DNA from: Bryobacterales bacterium
GTDB lineage: Bacteria > Acidobacteriota > Terriglobia > Bryobacterales > Bryobacteraceae
Assembly (NCBI GenBank): GCA_025456495.1
Contig: JALOKO010000044.1
Coordinates: 1-13,407, forward strand
DNA: 13,407 nt
Direction: 5' to 3'
In this document: one piece after another, positions 5,972 to 13,407 of the stretch
Layout: every line of letters starts with the position of its first letter
How positions within the stretch are numbered: position 1 is the first letter of the stretch
Translations under genes and position numbers: made by a program
Notes under the pieces: model-generated
Databases searched by the model: none
What the model was told of the DNA's origin: nothing
What the model saw: only the letters and a program-made list of their open reading frames with translations

Positions 5972-8900
5972 CTAGGCAGTCAGCGAGGCCGGCTGCAGGG
6001 TCCAGCGAATGGCCTGGTCCTGCAAGGGGAAGTAAAGCAACAACACGACGGGACCGGGAAACTCGCGTTGCCACAAGCGTCCGTAATGTTGCATGCCCTG
6101 CTGGTAGCGCGCGCGTTGGGCGGCAAGGAAGCTATCCAAGTCTTGTGGATCCTCAGACACCAGCTTGAAATCCACGATGTGCCAAAGGCCGTCGCGATCC
6201 TGAAACACGCGGTCCAGCCGGACCTCGCGAAGAGCATTGCCGTCGGTGTAGGAAAGCGCCTGTTCGCGATACACGCGCTGATGGGTATCGGCGAACACAA
6301 GCGCACCAGTGGGCGACGCAGCCATCTTGCGCAAGCCAGCCAGCACCAGATTCGTTGCAGCATCCAGATTGGCTTCCGTCGGCAGCAAGCGCCGAAGAGT
6401 GTCAGACACCATCTCGCTTAGCGCCCCTTGGGAGGCAACGTCCGCACCGGCAGCACGACGCAGCGCCGCACTGCTGGAAATCATCTCCATCACCCGGTGA
6501 AAGACGGTTCCCTGCGCGGTCTCCACCGTTTCCCAGGCGCCGCCAGGACGATAGAGCATCGCCACTCCAACGTCCCCCAGGGCAGCCGCGACCTCAGGTT
6601 GCGCATCCAGCTTGGGCAGGGCTGCCGCGTTCAGACGGCGCAGGAGTGGGTACGACAGCGGTGACCCGTCGGGGGCGCCAACTGGCGCCGGGGCTTGTCC
6701 CTGGAACTGCTGCCACAATTGCAGGAACAGCGGCTGGAAGCGCTGCCACAGCGGGGCTTCCACAAGGTAACTGCCCGGCATCGGCCGCAAACTATCGGGT
6801 CCTTTGATCTTCAAGGGATCCAGGGTGGCTGACAGAAACACCTGCTGCCTGGCGCGGGTCAGGGCCACATACAGCACGCGCTTGCCCTCCTGAATCTCGC
6901 GCGCCACACGACGCTGCTTCAGAAACGACGCATGCGATGGACCCTCATCGTCCACGCCTTTTCCTGGCGCCAACAACAGCGGCCCTTCCGCTTCATCCGT
7001 GCCGGGCGTCCCTTCGTCCCACTCCAGAACGCGCTCACTGGCATGACCCACCTTGCCATTCAGATAGGGTACGAAGACAATGTCAAACTCCAGCCCCTTG
7101 GCCTTGTGGATGGTCAGCAACTGGAGGCTGGAGGGCGCCTTCGGGTCAGCAGGCGCCTGCAAACGGGAAAGGGGATCGTCCAGGGTGGCGGGGTCACTCA
7201 GTAGCGTTGCTTCGTCCTGCTGGCGCAGCAGGCGGAAGAACTCAGCCGCGGCGACTTGGGACCGCGCGTCGGCGTGCGCGGCGGCTGCGCCCAGACTCAC
7301 GAAGACGGCGCGCAGCACCTGGTGCAGGGGGCGGCGACCCCGCCAACGAAAGGCTTCGGCGAAGACCTGTTCGGTGCGACGCAAGCGGAGCAGTTCGTCG
7401 GGATCGCCAATGGCATCGGACCCCAGCGCGCAGGCACGTTGAACTGCGTGCCACACGGTGCGCCCCGCGCCCAGGCTTGCCAGGTGCTGCAAGGTGGACA
7501 GCCGCAGGCCATTCCACGGCGCGCGCAGCAGGCTCCACCAGGCCAGACGATTGGCGGGGCTCAGCAGGGCGTTCAGCAGACTGCGCAGATCCATCACCAC
7601 GGGCAGGTCCGCCAGGTTTTCCAGATCCACCGCCTGATAGGCGATGCCCTGCTCAGCCAGCGCCGCGCCCACAGTGGCGCCCAAGGACTTCTTGCGAAAA
7701 AGCACACCAATGCGCGCATCGGGCTGTGCGGCGCGCAACCGCGCAACCTCACTGGCCAACCAAAGCGCCTCAGCCCGCGGATTCCGTTCTGGCGCGAGGA
7801 AACCTTGGCACTGGATGCGTGTGTCCAGCGTGTCCTGCTGGTCGCTGCCTGCAATGGCGGGAGACAGAGCAACGCGGCCCAAGGCGGCGTTGTTCTCAGC
7901 GGGCAGAACGGCGGTGAAGATGGCATTGCATTCCGCAATCAACCGGGCGCGCGAGCGAAAGTTACGCGAGAGGCGTAGGGTCTCCAGGCGTGGCAACCCC
8001 GGCACGGCGCCCTGCCAGGCGCGGAGGAAAAGATCCACCCGCGCGTTGCGCCAGCCGTAGATGGATTGCATGGGGTCGCCCACCAGAAAAAGGGTGTTGC
8101 CATCACCGGGCGACCAGTTACTGGTGAGCGCGCGAATCAACTGCATCTGCAGGATGGAGGTGTCTTGAAACTCGTCCACCAGGATGTGCCGCAAGCGCGC
8201 GTCCAGCCGTTCCGCCAGCACGCTGGATGCGCCGGGCGCTTCCTCCAGGGCAGAGACGGCGCGCAGGGCGATCTCAGCGAAATCGGTTTGACCCTTCTCA
8301 GCGAACTGCAAGTGCAGGGTGGGCGCCAGCACCCGCATCAGGCGAAAGAGCGCGAGCAGGGTATTCCATTGCACGTCGCTGTAGCGGGACGCGGGCAGCT
8401 TCGCCGCTTCGCGCAGGGCGGCGGCGGTGGCATCGGCGGATGGGTGACCGGCCAGCGTCTTCAGCCAATCCGCCATGGCGGGCTTCCATTGCTTTTCGCC
8501 GCCGGGGAAACCGATGCGGGTGTCCAGGGATTTGCGGATGTCGCCATCGTTTGTCAGCAGCAGTGCGGCCAATCCACGCCAGACCGGGAGGGCGCCTTCC
8601 GTGGCTTCAGGCCAGCCACGAAACGCCGCGAGCGCTTCGATGGGGTGGTTGGTGGCAGCGAGGTTTTCCGCCGCATAGCGCGCAAACGGGGCGAGGGTGG
8701 CATCGAGACCCTCAGGCAGCGCAGCACGCATGGCCCTCAGGCGCAGTTCCAACTCGCGGCGGAGGTTCCCCTCCAACATCGCGCGGAGGTCTTCAGGATT
8801 CGTGTCGCGCAAGACGAAATCGCTGAGGATGCGCAGCCACTGGTCACGCTTTTCAAGTAATTCCACAAGAAAAGTACTTAGCTGCGCCAAGTGGTTATCA

Positions 8901-9511
8901 CGATAAAGCAGGAGATCCACCAGGGCGCGCGTGTCCTCGCCGCTTTCGTCCGCATTCGAGGCGAGGTGCCGCAAGGCGTCGCGGACGGCGTCCGCGTAAA
9001 GGGGCTGCGCGGAATCAGTCGGGCTGATGCTGACACCGGCTTTGCTCATCCAGGGCATGCGCTGCACCAGGGACTGCTGGAAGGCGTCGATGGTCTGCAC
9101 ACGCAGCCTGCCGGGGCTATCCAACAACTGCCAACCACACTGCTGGTCGCGTTCCAGAACGCGTTGGGCAAGGTCCCAGGTGGAGGCCTGGAAAGCATCA
9201 TCGGGGCGCGGGAGCGAAGCCGCGCGCAGCGTCTCCAGCAGGCGACCGCGCATCTCGGCGGCCGCCTTGCGCGTAAAGGTGATGGCGAGGATTTCTTCCG
9301 GTTCCCGCACCGTGGCCAACAGACACAGCAGGCGTTGCGTCAGTAGCGCCGTCTTGCCTGAGCCAGCGGGGGCCTGCACCAGAAACGAGGTGGACACATC
9401 CAGCGCTCGCGCTCGCTGGGCAGCGTCGCTATCACGCAAGGCAGCGTCGCTATCACGCAAGGCAGCGTCGCTATCACCTAAAGCGGACGTGGCCTGTACT
9501 GAGCCGCTCAT
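5972..9511 (-). CDS. addA: AddA/RecB-like UvrD-family helicase-nuclease
   Basis: The 1179-residue protein has all superfamily 1 helicase motifs: Walker A APAGSGKT (47-54), motif Ia ITFTRKAAAEM (77-87), Walker B VDEFQD (445-450), motif III LVGDPMQSIYGWR (476-488), motif IV LSRNFRS (514-520), motif V TIHKAKGLEFD (800-810) and motif VI LYVALTRAR (880-888). A C-terminal RecB-type nuclease follows, with His1005, Asp1100, DFK at 1114-1116 and the YQQGMQHY helix at about 1136-1143, so both activities look intact. With AddB it would process double-strand ends for RecA loading. It overlaps the AddB-like gene by ATGA (9508-9511), and AAGGGGA six bases upstream supports this start. The N-terminus carries a heptad repeat (residues 12-32) directly before the conserved pre-Walker region. 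RecB is the main alternative name, but the partner is AddB-like and no RecC or RecD is present here. Confidence 0.93.
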   Translation of the reverse strand: MSGSVQATSALGDSDAALRDSDAALRDSDAAQRARALDVSTSFLVQAPAGSGKTALLTQRLLCLLATVREPEEILAITFTRKAAAEMRGRLLETLRAASLPRPDDAFQASTWDLAQRVLERDQQCGWQLLDSPGRLRVQTIDAFQQSLVQRMPWMSKAGVSISPTDSAQPLYADAVRDALRHLASNADESGEDTRALVDLLLYRDNHLAQLSTFLVELLEKRDQWLRILSDFVLRDTNPEDLRAMLEGNLRRELELRLRAMRAALPEGLDATLAPFARYAAENLAATNHPIEALAAFRGWPEATEGALPVWRGLAALLLTNDGDIRKSLDTRIGFPGGEKQWKPAMADWLKTLAGHPSADATAAALREAAKLPASRYSDVQWNTLLALFRLMRVLAPTLHLQFAEKGQTDFAEIALRAVSALEEAPGASSVLAERLDARLRHILVDEFQDTSILQMQLIRALTSNWSPGDGNTLFLVGDPMQSIYGWRNARVDLFLRAWQGAVPGLPRLETLRLSRNFRSRARLIAECNAIFTAVLPAENNAALGRVALSPAIAGSDQQDTLDTRIQCQGFLAPERNPRAEALWLASEVARLRAAQPDARIGVLFRKKSLGATVGAALAEQGIAYQAVDLENLADLPVVMDLRSLLNALLSPANRLAWWSLLRAPWNGLRLSTLQHLASLGAGRTVWHAVQRACALGSDAIGDPDELLRLRRTEQVFAEAFRWRGRRPLHQVLRAVFVSLGAAAAHADARSQVAAAEFFRLLRQQDEATLLSDPATLDDPLSRLQAPADPKAPSSLQLLTIHKAKGLEFDIVFVPYLNGKVGHASERVLEWDEGTPGTDEAEGPLLLAPGKGVDDEGPSHASFLKQRRVAREIQEGKRVLYVALTRARQQVFLSATLDPLKIKGPDSLRPMPGSYLVEAPLWQRFQPLFLQLWQQFQGQAPAPVGAPDGSPLSYPLLRRLNAAALPKLDAQPEVAAALGDVGVAMLYRPGGAWETVETAQGTVFHRVMEMISSSAALRRAAGADVASQGALSEMVSDTLRRLLPTEANLDAATNLVLAGLRKMAASPTGALVFADTHQRVYREQALSYTDGNALREVRLDRVFQDRDGLWHIVDFKLVSEDPQDLDSFLAAQRARYQQGMQHYGRLWQREFPGPVVLLLYFPLQDQAIRWTLQPASLTA
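9420..9482 (-). repeat. 21-base in-frame tandem repeat (about 2.8 copies) at the 5' end of addA
   Basis: The unit gcagcgtcgctatcacgcaa(g) occurs at 9420-9440 and identically at 9441-9461, with a third copy at 9462-9482 that diverges in its last five or so bases. On the coding strand it gives repeated DSDAALR heptads, residues 13-33. Because the unit is a multiple of three, copy-number change would not shift the frame. Confidence 0.9.
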
Positions 9512-12240
9512 GCCTCATCCCCTTCCATCGTGTCATCCCCTGTCCCGGACGCCTCCGCAATGCGGCAAAAGGACTGCTGATCGCAATAGCGGCAGGCGGA
9601 CTTGCGATCACGCGGATCCACCATCGCAAGTCCACGTTCGAAGTCGGCAATCAGCCTCTGGATGGTGACGCGGGACTCTTGCGCGAAATCGCGCCAGCCC
9701 TGCGGAGGGACGTTGGACTTCCTTCCTTCAGGCGGCTTGAAGTTCGCCTCCGGCGTATCGCCGAAGAGTTTCCAGCCAAGCTCACCGGCCTTCAGCGAGG
9801 CAAAGGCAAGGACACGCACGTCACGGTCCTCCGCGCTGAGATAGGCCAGCAACTGGGGTTCCTGAGGGCGCTCGCCGAGCCACTTTTTCGGATCTGCGGT
9901 CCCGGTCTTGTAATCGATCAGCGCGAAGGATCCATCGCCAAGGCGGTCCAAACGGTCAGCCCGGAGGGTAAGCCGGGCGCCGCCGACGGGAATCTGACGG
10001 GGGCTTTCGGTGGTCTCGACGGCGAAGGGCTCGCGGGCCGCTTCTTCGTCCAGCCACTGGGTGAGCAGCGCCTGCAACCGGAGGGCCTCAGCGTCGATTT
10101 GCACCAGGGCCAAGGCGTCGGCGGCATCCACGCGCAAGCGTTCCAGGGCTTGCTGAATGCACGCCGCAAGAACCTGCTGACGCTGCGTGTCGGTCATGGC
10201 CACAAGGGCATCGCGATTGCGGGTCAACTTCCAGAAAGCTTCCATGGCCCAATGGGCGACGCGACCCTGGTCCAGCCGTTCCAGCAGCGGCGACTCCCAC
10301 TCCATGCCGGCGCTTTCCAGACGGGCGGCGGCGTAGGCGCGGAAGGGGCAATCGGACTGGTGCTTGAGAAGGCCGGCGCCTCCACGCACCCGTGAGCCTT
10401 CCGCGACAAAGGGTCCGCCATCCCAATCGGCCAGCCAGTGGTCGGCCGCGGGGGAAGCGGGGGGCTCCTCAGCGGGCAGCCACTCGTTGGGGTAATCGGC
10501 ATCGTCGGGCAGGTTGCGCAGCAAAGGACTGGGCTGGAGTTGTTCGTCGTCCTCGCGCGCGGCGTGGCTAACCACCAGTTGGGGCGCCAGCCGACAAAGG
10601 CGCTGAAAGAGGCGGGTGGCGAAGCTACGTTCCTGCGCGATGTCAGCACGGGGTACGCCACACGCCCGTTGCAATTCCGCTGGGAGGAAGGGGTCCGGCG
10701 CCAGCGTGCGAGGGAGAATCCGATCCGTCATGCCAGCAATCCAGACGGCATCGAAGCGCAATCCCGTCACCTCATACATGCCCGCCACCAGGACGCGGCC
10801 GTGGGTGCGTTCGGCCTGAAAGCCCACCTGTTGCAAACGGCTGCGCAGCGCGCGCAGGAAGGCGGGAAGGCCGCACGAAGGCATCACCAGGTCCAGCGCT
10901 TCCAGAGCCGCAAGCTCTTCCAAAAGGCGCTGCCGCAACTGATACTCGGCGCTGGTGAGGGAGGCGTCCATCCAAAGGCACTGGCTGAAGAGACTGCGCG
11001 CCATGGACACCCATGCCGAGGGCGCACGTTCGGGACGGTCCTGTACCGCGAGGGCGGCATCCGCAAGCAGGCGCAGGAGCCGGGCGCAGCTATCCAGGGT
11101 ATCGGGGGGAAGGGCTGCGGCGACCTCGTCGATGGTAGCGCGCATGCGGTTGTGGGGCACGCGATCCAGGCGGAGACCCATCAGTTCGGCCTCCAGCAGG
11201 CCCCGGGGCTCTGCTTCGGCAAGGCCGCCAAGGGTGTAGGGCGAGCGCAGCAGATAGCGTAGTTCAGCCAATCGGGGCGCTGGAACAAGCACCTGCAACA
11301 GATGCAATGCGGTGCGCGCAAGGGCGGAATGAAACAGCGGCGGGGCGAAGCTGATATGAAAATCTTCAGCGGGCGAAGCGGCGGGCATGGAGGCAGCGGC
11401 CGGATGGAAAACGCTTTGAAAGATCTCAGCCACGCGGACGTGATGGGCGGCAAGATCAGGAACCACCACAGCAACACGCGCCGAAGGCTGGCGCGCAAGC
11501 TGATCCCGCGCCCAGACAGCGGCGGCTTGCCATTCCGCTTCGGCGTCTGAGGCCACGTGCAGCCAGCAACGTTCGGCCGTACCGGTGACGGGCTCTTCTA
11601 CCTGCAAGACGCTGCCCGCGACGGCGGAAAGGGAAACGAACAACGACTCCTGGGACGGTGTGATTTCGTCAAAGCCGGCCAGATAGACGTTGCGACCCCG
11701 CACCGAAGCAAGCCACTGCAGGCGGACGGACAACCAGTGCGGCAGCTCAGCAGGCAGCAGCCAACCCTGACGTTGACAGCGGGCACGCACGGCGTGGGTC
11801 CAGGAAAGGAAGAGGCGGCATTCGTCGGCCTGCTGCCAGGCGGGGTCTTCCAGGGGCAGCCGGTACTGGCACAGCAGCGCGTGGGCGCTGACACAGGCAC
11901 GGACCGTCTCCTCCAGAAAGAGGAGTTGCTGCAGTGCGCCAGACTCCCTCAGCACCGTTTCCCAAAGCACCTCTTCCTGCGCATCGGTGAGGATGCTTGG
12001 CGTTTCCGTAGCGGGCTCGCCCTCCACAGCCGCCTGCCAGCGCAGGCGCTGCCAGTTGTCTTCCAGCCAAGCGCGATAGGGCATCACCGCGGGAAGTAAG
12101 GTACGCCCGGCCAGGGCCAGTTGCTGGCGGAACTCGCGCGCCAGACGGTTGCTGGCGGTAAGGATCAGGTCATCCGGACCGCAGTGGCGCAGGCAATCCG
12201 CGAAGGAGACGGGGGCTGCGGTGAAGGACTTCTCTGGCAT
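9508..12240 (-). CDS. addB: AddB-like Fe-S PD-(D/E)XK nuclease, probable double-strand-break repair protein
   Basis: At 910 residues it fits the roughly 900-residue AddB-related 'probable DNA repair protein' family (TIGR03623, from memory). The N-terminal two thirds is a degenerate helicase region: ILTASNRLAREF (26-37) stands where a Walker A would be, so ATP hydrolysis is not expected. The C-terminal nuclease has His663 (GRVAHWAMEAF), Asp762 (LRADRLD), DYK at 776-778 and Gln796 (PQLLAY). Four cysteines in the AddB pattern, Cys631 (SDCPFRAYA), then Cys883, Cys886 and Cys892 (CRYCDQQSFC), should bind a 4Fe-4S cluster that pins the nuclease domain. It is coupled to the downstream helicase-nuclease by a 4-base overlap; the pair would act on DNA ends in the cytosol. 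The start at 12240 lacks a clear Shine-Dalgarno, and the frame is open to the preceding gene without another ATG, GTG or TTG. Confidence 0.9.
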   Translation of the reverse strand: MPEKSFTAAPVSFADCLRHCGPDDLILTASNRLAREFRQQLALAGRTLLPAVMPYRAWLEDNWQRLRWQAAVEGEPATETPSILTDAQEEVLWETVLRESGALQQLLFLEETVRACVSAHALLCQYRLPLEDPAWQQADECRLFLSWTHAVRARCQRQGWLLPAELPHWLSVRLQWLASVRGRNVYLAGFDEITPSQESLFVSLSAVAGSVLQVEEPVTGTAERCWLHVASDAEAEWQAAAVWARDQLARQPSARVAVVVPDLAAHHVRVAEIFQSVFHPAAASMPAASPAEDFHISFAPPLFHSALARTALHLLQVLVPAPRLAELRYLLRSPYTLGGLAEAEPRGLLEAELMGLRLDRVPHNRMRATIDEVAAALPPDTLDSCARLLRLLADAALAVQDRPERAPSAWVSMARSLFSQCLWMDASLTSAEYQLRQRLLEELAALEALDLVMPSCGLPAFLRALRSRLQQVGFQAERTHGRVLVAGMYEVTGLRFDAVWIAGMTDRILPRTLAPDPFLPAELQRACGVPRADIAQERSFATRLFQRLCRLAPQLVVSHAAREDDEQLQPSPLLRNLPDDADYPNEWLPAEEPPASPAADHWLADWDGGPFVAEGSRVRGGAGLLKHQSDCPFRAYAAARLESAGMEWESPLLERLDQGRVAHWAMEAFWKLTRNRDALVAMTDTQRQQVLAACIQQALERLRVDAADALALVQIDAEALRLQALLTQWLDEEAAREPFAVETTESPRQIPVGGARLTLRADRLDRLGDGSFALIDYKTGTADPKKWLGERPQEPQLLAYLSAEDRDVRVLAFASLKAGELGWKLFGDTPEANFKPPEGRKSNVPPQGWRDFAQESRVTIQRLIADFERGLAMVDPRDRKSACRYCDQQSFCRIAEASGTGDDTMEGDEA
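9518..9524 (-). promoter_or_regulatory. Shine-Dalgarno site of addA, inside the end of addB
   Basis: Minus-strand AAGGGGA sits six bases before the addA ATG (9509-9511), within the last codons of the upstream gene. It supports the ATGA-overlap start, and hence inclusion of the N-terminal heptad repeat in the protein. Confidence 0.6.
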
Positions 12241-12290
12241 CGGTGCGAGGGAGACGTTTCGGTAACGCTGCCCTTCACCATAGCGCGAAA

Positions 12291-13154
12291 TCAGGCGGCC
12301 GCGGGAGGGTGGCCGATGGGCGAGGGATGAGTGGCAAGCAAGCGACGATACCCGGTGAGGCGCACTCCATGGAGATCCAGCGCCTGGCGAACTTCGGCAG
12401 CTACAAGAGCCTCCAGTTCCTGCTGACGACTCTGCTTCAGACGGGTGCGCGCAGCCAATAGCGCCGGGCCGCAGAAGCCGGGGTGCGTCATGAACTCGGT
12501 CACTCCGGCGGGCAGGGAATCCAGCAACCGTACCAGGTCATCGGTGCGATACTTTCCGGTGATCTGAAAGCCCGTGAAATGATCCGTAGCGCGATAGCCG
12601 CCCTGTGCCAAGACGCGGGCAAAGCGGCGGCGCAATAACTGTAGACCCAGTGCGGTGGGACGCCGGCCCAGCGCGGATACAGGCAGCCCCATCATGCTGA
12701 CGGGAAGGTCAAAGGGACGCCGGATGTAGCGAATCCCGTAGCGACGAGCCACGTTGACAATGGCGGTGAGCACCGGGGGCAACAGGTGCGTGTGCTTGTG
12801 CGTGTCCAGGTGAACCGGCTGCAGGCCCGCAGCGCGCATACGGCGGAGTTGCGCTTCGAGCTCGGCCTCCACGTCCATCTTGCCGCCGTAGATGCGCGTG
12901 GCAAGCTGTGCGACGGATTGCGGCAGGCGCGGGTATGGCGCCACCAGGGAATGGCCATCGCCGCAAAGGACGAAATGGCAGCCGACATCCAGGGAAGGGT
13001 TCTCGCGCGCCAACCGGACGGCATCGTCAAAGGCCGCGCCGTTAGCCATCAGCGTAGTTGCCGTGAGGATGCCCTGCTGGTGCGCGTGGATGATGCCCGC
13101 GTTCACATCCTCAGTGAACCCGAAGTCATCCGCGTTCACCACCAGGTACGTCAT
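12291..13154 (-). CDS. YdjC/ChbG/HpnK-family carbohydrate deacetylase
   Basis: The 287-residue protein has the family signature: NADDFG at 7-12 (Asp9 and Asp10), His60 in GCHFVL, HLDTHKHTH at 115-123 and MTHPG at 222-226. Asp10, His60 and a histidine of the HKHTH run are the expected metal ligands. Family members (PF04794) remove acetyl groups from N-acetylated sugars, such as ChbG on chitooligosaccharides; HpnK is the hopanoid-associated branch. The exact substrate is not decidable here. The ATG at 13154 is only 5 bases after the stop of the MlaD-like gene, with no clear Shine-Dalgarno, so translation probably depends on re-initiation. About 50 bases separate its stop from the AddB-like gene. 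No signal peptide is seen, so it is cytosolic. Its place between a lipid-transport gene and a repair pair suggests co-transcription without an obvious shared function. Confidence 0.88.
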   Translation of the reverse strand: MTYLVVNADDFGFTEDVNAGIIHAHQQGILTATTLMANGAAFDDAVRLARENPSLDVGCHFVLCGDGHSLVAPYPRLPQSVAQLATRIYGGKMDVEAELEAQLRRMRAAGLQPVHLDTHKHTHLLPPVLTAIVNVARRYGIRYIRRPFDLPVSMMGLPVSALGRRPTALGLQLLRRRFARVLAQGGYRATDHFTGFQITGKYRTDDLVRLLDSLPAGVTEFMTHPGFCGPALLAARTRLKQSRQQELEALVAAEVRQALDLHGVRLTGYRRLLATHPSPIGHPPAAA

Positions 13155-13159
13155 GGTAG

Positions 13160-13407
13160 CTAGAAGATAGCCAGCTTGACGCGGAGAAACTTCTTGGGGT
13201 TGGCGCGGACATCCTTCATGAAGTCCCGCATTTCCGTACTGAAGCCGTTCAGCGATTCGTAGAGTTGGGGATTCACCACCAACTGGCCCAGGGTTCCGCG
13301 ACCATCGTTGACGCCGTCCAGTGTGGTATTCAGCTTCTTCAGGGTGGCGGCGATTTCGTTGGCGATTTCTTCGTCCTTCAGCAGCTTGCCAGCAGTGCCC
13401 TTCCCCG
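13160..13407 (-). CDS. MlaD/MCE-family protein, C-terminal 81 codons (runs off right edge)
   Basis: The visible part reads GKGTAGKLLKDEE, then GRGTLGQLVVNPQLYESLN, and ends NPKKFLRVKLAIF before TAG at 13160-13162. Repeated G-x-G-T-x-G-x-L motifs followed by a short NPKKFL-type end are typical of the helical C-terminal region of bacterial MCE/MlaD proteins. These are periplasmic, inner-membrane-anchored lipid carriers working with an MlaE permease and MlaF ATPase. The MCE domain itself lies outside the window, so the call rests on the tail only. The gene leads directly into the deacetylase gene. Confidence 0.75.
   Translation of the reverse strand, partial: GKGTAGKLLKDEEIANEIAATLKKLNTTLDGVNDGRGTLGQLVVNPQLYESLNGFSTEMRDFMKDVRANPKKFLRVKLAIF

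Noticed and set aside
6937..7917. A 326-codon plus-strand open frame inside addA
   Set aside because: The product is Arg/Pro/Ala-rich and low in complexity, antisense to the helicase motifs of addA, whose own frame is fully explained.
2483..13154. A hopanoid biosynthesis cluster, from the cyclase-like toroid and the HpnK-family gene
   Set aside because: The two genes are almost 9 kb apart in different operons, the toroid lacks DXDD and is far too short for squalene-hopene cyclase, and no other hpn gene is present.

Overview
The window is GC-rich, densely packed bacterial chromosome, probably from an Acidobacteriota member (Solibacter/Bryobacter-like). The placement is inferred from a secreted protein at 5212-5940 that resembles a hypothetical family common in that phylum, and from the overall gene mix. 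No RNA gene, insertion sequence, CRISPR array or phage gene is visible. No gap between genes is longer than about 175 bases. All genes except one lie on the minus strand.

Layout, read 5'->3' along the minus strand from the right edge: (1) The C-terminal end of an MlaD/MCE-type lipid-transport protein (13160-13407) is followed after 5 bases by a YdjC/ChbG/HpnK-family deacetylase (12291-13154). About 50 bases later comes an AddB-like Fe-S nuclease (9508-12240), which overlaps by 4 bases an AddA/RecB-like helicase-nuclease (5972-9511). The last two form a complete double-strand-break repair pair with all expected motifs. (2) A lone plus-strand gene (5212-5940) encodes a secreted acidobacterial-type protein. 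It converges on addA and diverges from the next operon. (3) A minus-strand operon (5111 down to about 1451, perhaps 888) holds a bacterial microcompartment (BMC) module: a DapA/NAL-superfamily aldolase with a C-terminal amphipathic tail that looks like a BMC encapsulation peptide; a two-BMC-domain shell protein overlapping it by ATGA; a terpenoid-cyclase-like alpha-alpha toroid protein; and a DUF362 protein with a Tat/lipoprotein-like leader. A small membrane protein may end the unit. (4) The N-terminal 238 codons of a YfhO-like polytopic membrane protein run off the left edge.

The most interesting part is the BMC module. A pyruvate-aldehyde-type lyase with a putative targeting tail is translationally coupled to its shell gene, which fits the BMC logic of confining a reactive aldehyde. 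The shell gene is odd: its second half is a complete PduA-like BMC-H protein of 93 residues, preceded inside the reading frame by a well-placed Shine-Dalgarno sequence and a GTG codon. It could therefore yield a single-domain hexamer subunit as well as the 223-residue fusion, or it could be two overlapping genes joined by an indel. No pentamer (BMC-P) gene, aldehyde dehydrogenase or phosphotransacylase lies in the window, so any complete compartment needs genes elsewhere.
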